Assembly: GCF_020171115.1 (NCBI RefSeq)
Contig: NC_058092.1
Coordinates: forward strand, 22,104,001 to 22,168,000
Length of the DNA stretch: 64,000 nt
Direction: 5' to 3'
Origin: Neogale vison
Taxonomy: Eukaryota > Chordata > Mammalia > Carnivora > Mustelidae
Shown: in pieces, positions 11,090 to 22,429 of the stretch
Numbering within the stretch: the stretch's first letter is position 1
How the letters are laid out: every line of letters starts with the position of its first letter
Made by a program: the position numbers and the translations under genes
The notes under the pieces: model-generated
The model's database searches: none
What the model was told of the DNA's origin: nothing
The model's input: the letters and a program-made list of their open reading frames with translations, nothing else

Positions 11090-11240
11090 TTTTTAGATTG
11101 TGGAACCAAAAAAATTACATTTAAACTGTTTGCAGGGAGGTAATTTTTCCTAATCACTCACCCTGCTGCACACATCTCCAGAACTTGATTACTTCTAATT
11201 AGATTAATTAGATAGAGAATAATTTCTTTTCTCTGTGAAT
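11090..11240. promoter_or_regulatory. Putative conserved non-coding element, homeobox-type sites
   Basis: AT-rich island in GC-rich surroundings, with TAATTA at 11196-11201 and TTAATTA at 11204-11210 plus acatttaaactg and ggtaatttttcc. All frames are closed. A regulatory function is an inference from composition and motif clustering. Confidence 0.25.
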
Positions 11241-11299
11241 ATGAATGGAGCCCCAATGTCCCAGAGCTCAGAGTGGGGCCTATGCAGATAAGATGTCTG

Positions 11300-11400
11300 T
11301 CCTCTGAGTGGTGGAGAGACTTGCCCAAGGTCACACCATAAGCAAGTTGAACCCCAGTCTGTCTGATTCTGGAACCCTAGCTCTTAACCATCACCCTATT
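11300..11400 (+). repeat. MIR3-type SINE fragment
   Basis: Carries agacttgcccaaggtcacac, gaaccccagtctgtctgatt and ccctagctcttaaccatcac, the usual MIR3 3' half. Confidence 0.82.
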
Positions 11401-12960
11401 GGTCTTACCTGGACTTTTCTTCCCTCCTGGGTGTGGGATCAGAGGGCTGTACCCTCTCTAGCATCATGGGACCCAGGGAGGCCTCAGGAGCTGGGGTCAG
11501 GTTATGGCCCCCTGTTCTGGCCTCCTGGACAAACCTTTCCTCATGTCCCTCTCTGATGGTGGGTCCTGTCTATGTCCTAAATCACTGAGTCCTTTTCACC
11601 ATGCACAAGGATGGGGAATGATCCTAGGAAACCAGAGAAGGCAAAATGCCAGGACAATTGCGAGAGAGCTATGGAGTTGCTGGCCAAGGAACTAAGAGAG
11701 ATGCTGGGAGGAACCTAGCCCTTGGCCTGACTCACCCTGGGCACCTGTGACAAGCCTCTAGGCATGTTGGTCATGAGCCATGCAAACTGCTGCCCACAGA
11801 GCTTGGCAGTCTGCTCCCCCCACCCTCTGACTATACCAGAGGTCACTTGGCTTCACTTGTAGGCTCAATGTCGAAGCCCTGGAGAGACCCTGATCAGTAA
11901 GTAGCAGGAGAGGGTGGGGGTCAGCAGCACCTCTGCGGCCCAGCACCAGGTCCTGGACTTGGGGCTTCAGCTTCTTTGCCAGGCACCTCACACACATTGT
12001 CACTGATCTTTCCCCAACTGAACAAGAGAGTTAGATTCTGTTTCTTTGGGACCCTTCTGGCTGTGGGATCTTGGGGTTTAATTTTCTCTTTCATCTCTCC
12101 CTCTCTCTCTCTCATTGACCCAGGGGCAGCAGAGGGTGGGGTAACAAGCTGTCAGCCATGATTAGCTTTTATCAACAAACTGGCAACTCACCCTAGGAGC
12201 CCCAGGACAGTGCCTGAGATGGAGTCTGGGCCTGCAAACATAAAGCTTTAGGGCCCCCGCATGCGCACACACTACCACACAAGCAGGTTCTGCTCTCATG
12301 CTGCAACACATCTGTGGGAAAAGCCATTACCACCTCCAAGTGATGGGATTTATCATCCAGAGCCAGTCCTGGGGCCAGGTCTGGCTCTCCCACCACCTGG
12401 GATCCGTGACCACCATCTGTTCCTTTAATATTTCTCTGAAAAATTTGGTGGTATGGGGACCAGCCCAGGAAGGCAAGAGAAAAGAAGATCTGGAACCAGA
12501 AGCTTAAAGACAGATTAATCCTGTCCCGTGGCTACAGACAGACCCTGAGGCAGTTAGAGAAAGAGGACAGGCAAGTAGAGAGCCAGGGGTCTGGAGTCCC
12601 TGGTGGATCACTGGAGAGCCCACAGAGGGGTGACAGTGAGAAGCAGACTCTGAGAGGGAGCACCCCCTTAAAAGTTTGCAGTCCCCCCAGGTGCTTTATT
12701 TCCACCCCCCCGGTCTTTCCAAGGGACCCTGCCTTGCTGCTCTGTGCCCACCCCTAACCTTGTCTGCACAGCTGTGGCCACCTGAGCCACACCTGTATGA
12801 CCAGAGAGCTCCAGGCTCCAGGAGCAATCCTGCCCCAGCTGAGGGGGTTTAGGGAATTCCAGACATTCTTCCAAAAAGGACATCAACACGGTCAACACGC
12901 TCTGCATCCCCTACCATCGGTAAAGGAAAGGAAAACCAAAACCACCGTGAGTAGCCCCTC
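11401..12960. other. Unique GC-rich sequence, no gene recognised
   Basis: No repeat family or exon could be supported. Open frames of 60-112 codons on both strands overlap each other and show no domain. A CT-rich stretch occurs at 12095-12115. Confidence 0.35.
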
Positions 12961-12964
12961 ACCC

Positions 12965-13750
12965 TTCTCAAGATGGCTAGTAGCAAAAAGAGAAGAAATA
13001 ACAAATGTTGGCAAGAATGTGGAGAAAAGGGAGCCCTTGAGTACTGTTGGTAGGAATGCAAATCAGTCCAACCACTATGGAAAACAATATGGAATTTTCT
13101 CAAAAAAATTAAAAATAGATCTACCATACATATGAGCCAGCAATTCCGCTTCTGGGAATGTACCCAAAGGGAACGAAAACAGGAATTCGACGAGATGTAT
13201 GCACCCCCATGCTTACTGCGGCCTTATTCACAATAGCCGAGATGGGGAAGCAGCCCAAAGGCCCATCGGTGGATGAATGTCCATCTGCATAATGGAATAT
13301 TCATCAACTGTGAGAAAGGAGGCTTTTCTGCCACTTGCAGCCACGTGGATGGACCTTGAGCACATTATGCTAAGGGAGATAAGCCAGATAGAGAAAGACA
13401 AGGACTGAATGATATCACTTATATTTGAAATCTTAAAAAAAAAAAAAACACAAACAAACATGTGAAAAGAAGAACAAAAACAGGGAGTGAAATGGTGGTT
13501 CCTGGGGGCTCGAGGTGGGGGTACAGTGTTGATGGTGTAGACGGTTACAGAATTCTAATGAGTTACTGAAATAGAGATTTCATGTACAGCATTTGGGACA
13601 AAGGCAGCAATAGTGTACTAAAAGTATGAAGTGCCATAAGTATCATTACAATGGCAACCATATTATAAGATATAAATGTGTCAAAGTAGCAAGATGTATA
13701 CCTTAAATGTATACAATGCTACATGTCATTTACCGAAATAAAAATGCAAA
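12965..13750 (+). repeat. L1 (L1M) 3' end with A-tract
   Basis: The end of ORF2 and 3' UTR of an old L1 in plus orientation: acaaatgttggcaagaatgt, ggtaggaatgcaaatcagtc, agccagcaattccgcttctg, ggatggaccttgagcacatt and the closing tgtacaatgct..aataaaaatg. Stops and indels break the frame. Ends in an A-rich tail with CAAAACCAAA repeats to about 13780. Confidence 0.93.
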
Positions 13751-13759
13751 CCAAATCAA

Positions 13760-14240
13760 ACCAAAACAAAACAAAACCAACCCAACTTGATTCATGTAGT
13801 CTTTCATGTCACCTGGAATACGATATCAGAGTTCTATAAGTATTAGTTGACCAAATGAAGGGATGAATTAATGGATAACAATGAATAAAAAAACAGTTAA
13901 TTAATAATTCTAAAAGAGAGTTTCAGGGGCAAGTAATGGGGGTGGGGTGGAGTCTGGTCTGGGTTTGCGTCCCAGCCTCTGACTCACTGTGGGACCTGAG
14001 CTGCCTCTCCTGTCTCTGGGCTTTGGGTCCTCATCCTCCCGACAGAGTGAGGAGCCCGCCCAGACCCCACATGGGCTGACTGGGCCCAGAGGCATCTGCA
14101 GGTGCTCGGTGGGTGTTTATTCTCATCCCCTCCATGGCCCTCACAGTGCCTGGCTCCAAGCCAGTGCCCTGGAAATATCGATTAACCTGGAGAGATAATG
14201 AGACGAGCTGATGTTTGGGTCTGGGCCTCGCAGCACAAAA
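13760..14240. other. No gene recognised; worn repeat at start
   Basis: The first 150 bases (agtattagttgaccaaatga, aaggatgaattaatgg) look like the end of an old L2 or MIR. The rest is unassigned. Confidence 0.3.
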
Positions 14241-14269
14241 TCTAAAACTGGGTTGGACAATGAAACAAC

Positions 14270-14440
14270 CAGAGGGCCAGCTGGGTGGAGATGTGAGGGG
14301 TTTGGCTATGAGACATCAGGGAAGACTTCCTGGAGGAGGCAGGCGTTGGGCTGTGTAGAATTTGGCTAGGGGAGGGGAAGGCATGCAAGGGGGGGGTCTG
14401 CTTGTGCAAAAGCAGGGAGGAAAGAGGTGAGGTGTCAAGG
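14270..14440 (+). repeat. Probable ancient repeat, class uncertain
   Basis: The run atcagggaagacttcctgga, ggaggcaggcgttgggctg resembles the unnamed ancient repeat family noted elsewhere in this window. Confidence 0.4.
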
Positions 14441-14478
14441 TGAGACCTCTCTCTTTTGTGTTGTGAGGCTGGCCTGGA

Positions 14479-14480
<2 letters not shown>

Positions 14481-14518
<38 letters not shown>

Positions 14519-14532
14519 ATGTGTGTGTGTGG
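14481..14532. repeat. (GT)n microsatellite
   Basis: Nineteen uninterrupted GT units at 14481-14518, then CA and a shorter GT run to 14532. On the minus strand this yields histidine/threonine-rich frames that are artefacts. Long uninterrupted GT runs are usually length-polymorphic. Confidence 0.98.
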
Positions 14533-15550
14533 TGGGGGGAATCCCAGCACAATGATGGGCTCCCAGTGGGGTAACAGGGGCTCTCTGCCCTCTGTCAGCC
14601 CACCCAGGTCACCTGCTCTTCTCTGTCCCCAGGGCTGACCTTCCCCATGAAGGGCTGCCGCATGCACCCCTTCAGTGCAGGGACCTGAGGGACACAGTCA
14701 CATCAGTCCTCTCAGGGAAGATCATCAGGCTCTACTTGCCATGAAACACAGACCCTTGAATATCAAAGCCTGGAGGCCCATCCAGCCTCTCCATTCTGCA
14801 GGAACCCAGCACAAAGAGGTTCAGGGAGTGGCCCATCACCCAGCTCCCAGGGTGGGTCCCCCAGTGCTCTGCTTTCTGGTCAGCCTGGGGGAGGGTCCTC
14901 TAACTACAAACACCCAAGCGGAGAGCCTCAAAGATGGCTGTCCTCCCTCTGCCCTAATGGCCACCCACTCACTTCCAGGGTAAGAAGAGCCAGGAAATGA
15001 GAGCCCAGGGCTCCTGAGAGTCCAAGCCAGTGATCTGTGGCCCCATCCACGGAGGCCTAGGCCTGTGCAGGAAGGAGAGTGTTAAGCCCCCAGCAGCCCT
15101 TCCTGGTTGGTATTTAACTTGCAGTTGCTAAAGGCCATCAGGAGCCCCATGGAGCAAACATTTTCTGTCTTAATGACATGGCAGTAGATTAAGGAAGGGC
15201 CCATCTCCCAGCTGACATGGAGAGGCTGTCCATTACCCAGGATGGCCCTGGGCTGGCAGCTGTTGTAACTTTCCTGGAGATCTGCCTGAGTGGCGGAGGC
15301 ATCCCCTCATCCCTGCCATGAGAAAATCCTGCCTGGTCCCTCTGACATGCACTTCAGGAGAGGATAGTTTGGAAAGACAATGAGATAGGCAGAGACTCAG
15401 CTCAACAAGAGAAAGAACTCCCAGTCCCAGTGGACCACAAGTTGAGAGCCATCTACCTTCATCAACCTTTTCCCTTTTTGTTCCCCTTCTCTGCTTTCTG
15501 TTACCGTAATTTACATCTTCCAGACTTTATATAACTATTCTAGTTATATA
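14533..15550. other. Unique sequence; possible conserved element at 15,100-15,300
   Basis: No gene or firm repeat. The patch at 15100-15300 (ggtatttaacttgcagttgc, cttaatgacatggcagtaga) is unrepetitive and could be a regulatory element. Open frames here are short. Confidence 0.3.
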
Positions 15551-15567
15551 TTAAAAACTATATTCTA

Positions 15568-15758
15568 GGGGCACCTGGGTGGCTCAGTGGGTTAAGCCTC
15601 TGCCTTCGACTCAGGTCATGATCTCAGGGTTCTGGGATCGAGCCCCGCGTCAGGCTCTCTGCTCAGCAGGGAGCCTGCTTCTCTCTCTCTCTCTCTGTCT
15701 GCCTCTGCCTACTTGTGATCTCTATCTGTCAAATAAACAAATAAAATATAAAAAAAAA
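15568..15758 (+). mobile_element. CAN SINE, young
   Basis: Full-length element on the plus strand from gggcacctgggtggctcag through gatctcagggttctgggatc, a CT run, and tgatctctatctgtcaaata to an A-rich tail. A perfect 16-bp target duplication taaaaactatattcta flanks it at 15552-15567 and 15759-15774, showing recent insertion by L1 machinery. The tRNA-like head supplies the internal RNA polymerase III promoter. Confidence 0.98.
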
Positions 15759-15789
15759 TAAAAACTATATTCTAGTTATAAAGCATGTA

Positions 15790-16435
15790 CTCTTTTGTCT
15801 GTTTTTTTTTCACTCAGCCAAATTATTTTTTGCTTCATCCATTGTTGGTATGTGAATAAATATTTTGTTTCTTTTTATTGCTGAGTAGTAATCCATTATA
15901 CAAATAGACCACAATTTATTAATATCTTCACTAGGTGTTGGGCTTTGGGATTGTTTCCAGCTTTTTATGTTAACAAATACAGTTGTTATGAACATTTGTG
16001 TACAAGTCTTCGTGTGAACTCATGTTTTAATTTTTCTTGGGTAAAATACCTAGAAGTGGAATGGCGGGTCACATAGTAGGAGGCAGGTTTAGCTTTTTAA
16101 GAAACTGCCTAATTGGTTTCCAGAGCACTTGCACCATTTCCTGTCTCCACCTGCGGTGTGTGGACCTGTGGTTCTCCACATCCATTGTCTGTGACAGTCA
16201 CAACTCTACGTGTGCAGTGGCATCTTGCTGTGGCTTGCGTCCATGTTTCCATGTACAGATTTGCCATCCATACGTGTTCAAGTCTTCTGCACACTTAAAA
16301 AAATCAGGTTGTTTATTTTCTTGTTATTGAGTTTAGAGAGCTCTTTATATATTCTGGAAACAAGTCCTTTATCTTATACATAATTTGCACATCTTTTTCT
16401 CCTAGTCCGTGGCTTGTCTTTTCAATCTCTTACCG
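15790..16435 (-). repeat. Old L1 (L1M) 3' region
   Basis: Minus-strand ORF2 end and 3' UTR, with plus-strand landmarks attgctgagtagtaatccat, ttgggtaaaatacctagaag, ttccagagcacttgcaccat and ttatatattctggaaacaag. It resumes after a SINE insertion at 16711. Confidence 0.92.
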
Positions 16436-16445
16436 GTGTCTTTTC

Positions 16446-16705
16446 TTTCTTTCTTTCTTTTTTTTTTTTTTTTAAAGATTTTATTTATTTGACTGAGAGC
16501 AACACAGCGAGGGAGGGAACACAAGCAGGGGGAGTGGGAGATGGAGAGGCAGGCTTCCCGCTGAGCAGGGAGCCCAATGTGGGGCTTGATCCCAGGACTC
16601 TGGGATCATGACCTGAGCTGAAGGCAGACACTTAATCAACTGAGCCACCTAGGTGTCCCCTTTGACAATTATTTATTGATCACCTACTGTGTGCCAGGTG
16701 CCCTT
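16446..16705 (-). mobile_element. CAN SINE with extra sequence upstream of its 5' end
   Basis: The SINE body spans 16446-16660 in minus orientation. On its 5' side (16661-16705) there are 45 extra bases, ctttgacaattatttattg then atcacctactgtgtgccagg, which resemble the complement of a MIR/L2 3' end. The near-identical repeat ttac(cg/ta)gtgtcttttc brackets SINE plus extra sequence at about 16431-16445 and 16706-16720, so both arrived together in the L1. A 5' transduction is the simplest reading. Confidence 0.85.
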
Positions 16706-16710
16706 TACTA

Positions 16711-16785
16711 GTGTCTTTTCATGCTGAAGTTTTTAAATTTCATAATGCTGCCATCCAAGCTTGTTGTTCACCATGATAATTATGG
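16711..16785 (-). repeat. Continuation of interrupted L1M 3' region
   Basis: Resumes the L1 broken by the SINE: gtgtcttttcatgctgaagt, tttttaaatttcataatgc. Fades out by about 16785. Confidence 0.7.
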
Positions 16786-17979
16786 CATCTGTCATTGTGG
16801 GGTCCTGGCATCCCCAGAGTGGCCTCTTCCAGAACAGGCCCTTCCCAGAATGATCAATCCAGTGTCCCAGGGCAGTCCCCCTATAGCAACACATTGCCCT
16901 GTCCAGCTTTGGATTCTGGCCTTCTTGATTCAGCACCTCCACAGTCCATTTCCAGGCCACTTCCCTGATTCCTCCTGGTCCTTGTCGCCAAGTCTTGCTG
17001 CTCCTTGGGTATATAATCTCTTCCTCTCCATGGCATGCCTGCTGCTTTAGGAGATAGGTTATGCTCAGATTTGAGCCTGGTTATGGGTGTGGTGGCCAAA
17101 GGGGAGGTAGGGGGCCAATCCTGAAGAAGAAGAGAGGTCAGGCACCTCCTCGCATGAGGCCTTGTATGGTCTTCCAGCGAGGGGGGTTTTCGTCTTTCAA
17201 CAAGGCCCAGGAGGTGCAGGGGAGTCTGGTTTCTCCAGTCCATCCATCCACATATCCTCACCCCAAGTCTCAGACACTTACTCCTGGTCTCTCAGGGCCC
17301 CGACTTTGGCACAAGAGACTTTCCTGGGCAGAGAGTTTATCCTTCTTGGAAGCTCGGTCACTCCTACAGTGACATCCTTTGCCTGGTCTCTGGCTACAAA
17401 GTTGGAGTCTCTTGTATGTTGCCAAGTAGGTTTTCTGATGAACACTTTGCTTCAAATTGCAGATTAATAAATCTGAGTCTATAGTTCTCAGTCTTCATGT
17501 ATCAGTGGTGCTTAACAAGAGCTGACAATTATAATTTCCTTCTCATTATTTTCCCTCCTACACGTCTTGGTGCCAGAGACCTTGCCTCAAGCCAGTGCAC
17601 CCCCTCTACTTGTTCCCCTGTTCCCCACAGGGGGATGTCTTCATGATGGCGCTGCTACCACCGGTTAGGGGCTATTGCTATCTACCTGTCACCAATGATG
17701 GGGTCATCAGTGACATCTCCACAGTTTCATCTTAGAGCCTGCTCCCTAGGACCATTCTTACTACCAATTAGCTTGCATTGCATTCCTTAGAAGCAGAGCC
17801 TGAGATGAGATTTTTTAAAAAGTGGCTTACTGGGAGGAGGAGAGTGAGGGCAGAATTCTGGGACAAGGGAAGGAGCTAAGCAAACATGTGGCCTTCGGAG
17901 CCAGGACAGTTGGCTTTGGGAGGCTGCCTGCTCAATATCAGAACAGCCCTGGGGACCTTGGGCTCTTGGTCTGGGCAGG
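16786..17979. other. Unique sequence, no gene recognised
   Basis: No firm repeat identified. Open frames of about 100-126 codons overlap on both strands without family features. Composition is ordinary. Confidence 0.35.
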
Positions 17980-18310
17980 TGTATTAGTCAGGCTTTCCAG
18001 AGAAACAGAATCGATAGGCTGTGTATATGCATGTAGAAAGAGATTTATTATAAAGAATTGGCTCATGAAATTATGGAAGCTGGTAAGTTCAGAATCTGTC
18101 CTGCATACCAGCAAACCTAGACAGGCAGTCTGAGGGACAATTTCTTCTTGCTGCGGGAGGCCAGTCTTTTTATTCCATTCAGGCCTTTAACTGATTGGAT
18201 GAGGCCCACCCTTAGTTTGGAGGGCAATCTCCTTGCTCAAAGTGTACTGCTTTAAACATTAATCTCACCCAAATCACCCTCCAAGTCGACACATAAAATG
18301 AACCGTCACA
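17980..18310 (+). mobile_element. MLT2-type ERVL solo LTR
   Basis: Begins TGTATTAGTCAGG and ends ..AACCGTCACA, i.e. the TG...CA ends of an LTR. It matches remembered MLT2 landmarks: ccagagaaacagaatcgata, agagatttattataaagaat, tggctcatgaaattatgg, actgattggatgaggcccac. No internal proviral sequence is adjacent. Old and diverged. Confidence 0.92.
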
Positions 18311-19784
18311 GGAGGATATGCAGGGCAGGAGCCTTAAAATCAGGAGAAGGAAGGTCAGCCCAGGACAGGGGGTAGAGAATTGCCCAAGAGGACCTGGTGC
18401 CTGGCCAAGGAATGGGTGAGATGGGGTCACTGTCAGGCCAGGCCACCTGGCTGAAAGATGACATCAGACAGATCTCCCAGTAGGCTTTGGGCCCCAGATG
18501 GAGGCCTGGGAAGTAAAAGAACTGCGAGCATGGGAGTCAGAAGGGCCTCAGATACTAGTTAGGAGGGATATTGCACCCTTGGGAGAAGGCAGGTGTCCAG
18601 TGGCTGGACCGGGAGTGAGGCTGTGGGCAGACAGACCCATAGCCACAACGGTGAGGTAGTAAATGAGTGTTGTTTCCACAGCTCAGGGCTGATTAGCTGT
18701 ACCCTGTGCATAGGGTCTCAAAAGGCTTGAAGGGGGAAAAAATCTGGTTTCATTCTTCCCCATTCTACCCATCACCCTCATGGCCTCTGTCCTGTCCTCT
18801 GCAACCCTCCACTCTATCTGCCCCCTGCTGCTGCTGCTCTGGAATGATTCATTACTCTCTGGGTTTGGCTTCCTCTGAAAATGCAGGTGGCTGAGGTAAG
18901 AGGTGATCCCAGGAGGCACAGTGAGGAGGGGCCAGGGGCCAGGAGGGAGAAAAGCCCCAACAACTGAATCAGAGCAGGCCACACTGTGAGCCCAGTCCTA
19001 CTGGGGACCCTCTGAGGGTGTGTATGGGATGTGCCTCAAACTTATCCCTCAGATGGAAGCTCCGTGTCAAGCTGGGCATCTATCTACTCACTTCCATTCC
19101 TCACTGGTTGAGGGTTGCCCCTGGGGTGTGAAGTCCCTGGAGTTTCCAGGCTGCTCTACATATGCCCTACACAAGCCCCTGACACTAGAAAAACCCCCAA
19201 GCACTGGGGAACCCCCCGGTGGAGAAGCAGAACCACCCACTACTAGGTTTATCTGCTGCAGGTGAATGCAGAGCAGGCTCTGGAGATGGGGACAGGGAAT
19301 CAGAGGCACTGAGGCTCCACCCACTGCCACCATGGAAATAACACCCTCCAAGAGAGGCCCCCAGACTGTGCCACCTCCCTCCTCCACCCCCCAGCCTGCA
19401 CTGGCATTGCGGGCTCCCATTGTGAACAGCCAGACCCTACCTCCAGCAGCCAGGAAAGCAACCCCAACTTCATGCTAAATACATAATTTGCTGCAAATTA
19501 AACTTAATGGGACTAGAGTAATTATGTTGACTTTTTAAAGTACTTAGAGATAAATACCTGATTAGATATTTCAGAATATAAACTTTCCCATTGTGTTTCC
19601 CTAGGGAAAGAGGGGAGAGGGGCCTGAAGCTGGAGTCGGAGAGCTGATGTCCAAGGAGGGGAGGAGGGCATCTGAAACCCATTTGAGGACGTTCTTAAAC
19701 CCACATGGGGAGTGACACCCAGGTCAGCCTCTGGGAGTGCAATTTGACCAAACAAATCCAAAGCCTTAAAAAGACTCACCTACA
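18311..19784. other. Unique sequence, no gene recognised
   Basis: GC-rich, without an identified repeat apart from possible worn fragments. The patch 18670-18900 has a CTG run (ctgctgctgctct) and an unremarkable composition. The 110-codon minus-strand frame at 19088-19420 has no family features. Confidence 0.35.
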
Positions 19785-20010
19785 AATACTTAGTTATAAA
19801 ATAAATAAGTCATGGGTGTATATTGCATAGCTTGGGGAATAGAATATAGCCAGTAATATCGTATTAAATTTTTATGGGGACAGATGGTACCTAGACTTAT
19901 CATGGTGATCATTTCCCAGTACATACAAATGCTGAATCACTATGTTGTACACCTAAAGCTAATATGATACTGTATTTCAATTTTGCTTCAATAAAAATGT
20001 TGGAAAATAC
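19785..20010 (+). repeat. L1 (L1M-type) 3' terminus
   Basis: Classic closing sequence of an old L1 in plus orientation: agttataaaataaataagtc, acctagacttatcatggtga, tgaatcactatgttgtacac, ctaaagctaatatgatactg, ending ttcaataaaaatg. Confidence 0.93.
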
Positions 20011-20089
20011 CCATAGCTATTGCCCTGATAAGTCCATGAATCCATTATAAGGAAAGAATCAGATGGAGGCAAAGATCTATGTGAAGAGT

Positions 20090-20345
20090 CAGTCATCCAG
20101 CATCATTTACAACAGACACGTTCAGATCTAGACACCTAACAATGGGGGATTAGCTACAGCTGTTAGAACAACCCCATGATGGAATGTAATTGTAGGCATT
20201 AAAAACACGACAGTCGGAAAGTAATTCACGATGGGAAGATACTGGTAGAATAGGGGGTGAGAGAAAAAAAAAACAACATATAGATAATCTGGATATAAAG
20301 TACTTTCTAAAGATACACAGAGAAAAAGAAATCCCAGGAGGAAGT
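20090..20345 (+). repeat. L1 3' region, second old copy
   Basis: Resembles the late 3' part of another L1 subfamily: catcatttacaacagacacg, cctaacaatgggggattagc, gaatgtaattgtaggcatta, acatatagataatctgg. Diverged, so the subfamily is uncertain. Confidence 0.65.
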
Positions 20346-20439
20346 ATGCAGGAATACCAACAGTTTTGAATCCATTTTTAATGTAAAAATGCACCCTCCG
20401 TAGGCTCCTCTGCTCTCAATCCTCTGCTATAGCAACGCT

Positions 20440-21395
20440 TCGCTTCTGACACTGGGTGTGTGGGTTTTTCCCACACCAAGTGATTCTTCACCATCAACCA
20501 GCTGGATGTCTTACAATTTAACTCAATTCTGACACTCTCTACCTGCAGACATCATCAGATCTTATAGGTTAAAGGCTCAATCCCAGAAGCCTGTTCTCTA
20601 CTTCTCAACCACTCCCTCCACTTCAGATGCTAGTTGTAAATCCAAGGGGTCCCCTCTGTTCCTGATGATTGGCTATAAATTAGGGGTTCCCACAACCCCT
20701 TCCATTGTGTATTTCAATTCCAATTCCAATTCAAAACCCCTTCGGTGGGTTTGATTAATTGGCTAAGAGCATCTTACAGAACTCAAGAAACACAGTTTAC
20801 TTTTTAGATTACTGGTTTATTACAAAGGATATTAAAGGATATGAAGAGCCAGATGAAGAGATACATAAGGCCAAGTGTGTTATGGTCTCAAGCACAGGGC
20901 CTTCCATCTCTTAGGAAGTCAGTGTGTACCACCTTCCCAGCACTTGGCTGCATTTCTGTTTACCAAACCAGAAGCTCTCAGAACCCCGTTAATTTTGGGG
21001 TTTTTATCCCGGGTACATTATGTAGGCAGGGTTTATTAAATTATTGGCTATTAGTGATCAAACCAATCTCTAGCACCTCTCCCCTCCCAGGAGGTTAGAG
21101 GTGGGTCTAAAAGTTCCAACCCTCTAACCTTTGATTAGTTCCCTTGGCAACAAGTCCCCATCTGAGGGGCTTTCCAAAAGTCATTCATTAACATGAACTC
21201 TGGTGTGGTTGAAAGGGGCTTGTTGGGAAAAACAAAAGACACCCATTTCACCTTTATGCTCTGGAGTTATTTCAGGAACTGGGAATGAAACTAAATATTG
21301 TAACAAAAGATGCCCCTTTGGCTTTTATGTAGGAAATGACAAGGGTTTTAAGAAATTCTGTGCCTGGAATAGCGAATGAAGAATAAATACCTTTT
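20440..21395. mobile_element. ERV solo LTR, family A copy 1
   Basis: Homologous along its length to the block at 34505-35310 (shared runs such as gacactgggtg, tataggttaaaggctcaatcc, tggctataaattaggggttc, aactcaagaaaca, ttccaaccctctaac, ggcaacaagtccccatct, attaacat). Single-copy context and absence of gag/pol/env make it a solo LTR. Family name not recovered, and orientation is left open because AATAAA occurs on the minus strand while a TATA-like word occurs on the plus. Confidence 0.7.
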
Positions 21396-21965
21396 TTTTT
21401 TTTAATGATAAACAAATATCACACTGGATGATGGGATTAACAGGGATTTTTTTTTTTCTATTTAAAGAAATTGTTCTGCAATGAATACCTGCTGCTATTT
21501 TATTATTTTTAACTATTTTAAAAAGCAGACTTGGGTGAGAAGGGATTCTTTCCTCCTCCCACTTAGGGGATTTCTGAAGGAAATTGTATCATTGGAACTC
21601 TAGCCTCAGGCTCTCTCTGTCTGTATTTAAATTCCCTGGTTGCTGGTTATGGGAAAAGGTGCTAGTCATCTACCCAAGAATCCAGTCTTCCCTTCTTTAT
21701 TAGTAACAAGAAGCTAGTGCTGTTGTGAGTGGCTTTCCCTTGCAGATGGGGGTGATCAATGAACTATGAGTGGAGGGGATAGATGCAGCATCCCAGAAAG
21801 TTCTTTGATGGGATCCCCCCAAAATGCAGCTCTCAAGGGCTGGGACTCCAGCAGCCAACATGTAACCTGAGGTAAACTTTAGGATAAAGTCATGTGCCAC
21901 TGTGGATGGTGGAGTGAAAACAGAGGGAAACTGGGCATTTGACAACTTTGTGCATATCCTGTAAA
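21396..21965. other. AT-rich sequence with T-tracts, unassigned
   Basis: Contains two T-tracts (about 21391-21402 and 21448-21458) and otherwise unassigned, repeat-like sequence. No gene was recognised. Confidence 0.35.
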
Positions 21966-21969
21966 ACTG

Positions 21970-22425
21970 AATAAAAAAAAATCTTTTTAAAAACGGAGCT
22001 AGGAAGCCCTAGAGGGAAAGCTCTAACACCATATCACCAGTCCTTAATTGAAGACTCGAAGGGTAAGAGAAATATTTTGCATTTCCAACAGGAGGAAGCC
22101 TACTTTACTACCCCAGCAGGAGGAAGGAAGAATTTCTCTTTGCCCAGCAACAAACTCAGCCAATAAGAAAACACCACTAACATCTTAGCCAATGAGAAAC
22201 TGTCACCACCCTGAACTCTTGCTTTCCTCCAGTGGGCTGTCATTCAAAGCAACCCCTCCCAATTTCCTCCTTTAGTCTGTAAAACACTGTTCCTCTACTT
22301 TGAGCTCCTGTTCGCCATAGCTTGCATGTCCTGAATTGCAATTCCTTTGCTATTTCTGAATAAACTGAATAAAGATAAATTTTCTTGGTAAAATAACTGG
22401 CTGTTTTACTTTTAAGGTTGACATT
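21970..22425 (+). mobile_element. ERV solo LTR (ERV1-like)
   Basis: Has LTR organisation in the plus direction: two CCAAT boxes (gccaataagaaa near 22159 and gccaatgagaaac near 22188), paired AATAAA signals at 22359-22364 and 22368-22373, and a U5-like end tgttttacttttaaggttgaca. No proviral genes adjoin it. Subfamily uncertain. Confidence 0.7.
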
Positions 22426-22429
22426 ACCA

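Noticed and set aside
13910..14198. Overlapping 61- to 69-codon frames on both strands
   Set aside because: Short, no family feature, no splice logic.
14242..14667. Histidine/threonine-rich frame
   Set aside because: Translation of the GT microsatellite.
15568..15640. Possible tRNA gene from internal promoter-like sequence
   Set aside because: It is the tRNA-derived head of a CAN SINE, with CT run, A-tail and target duplication.
21970..22425. Possible proviral coding sequence next to the LTRs
   Set aside because: No gag, pol or env similarity was visible on either side of any LTR in the window, so all appear to be solo LTRs.
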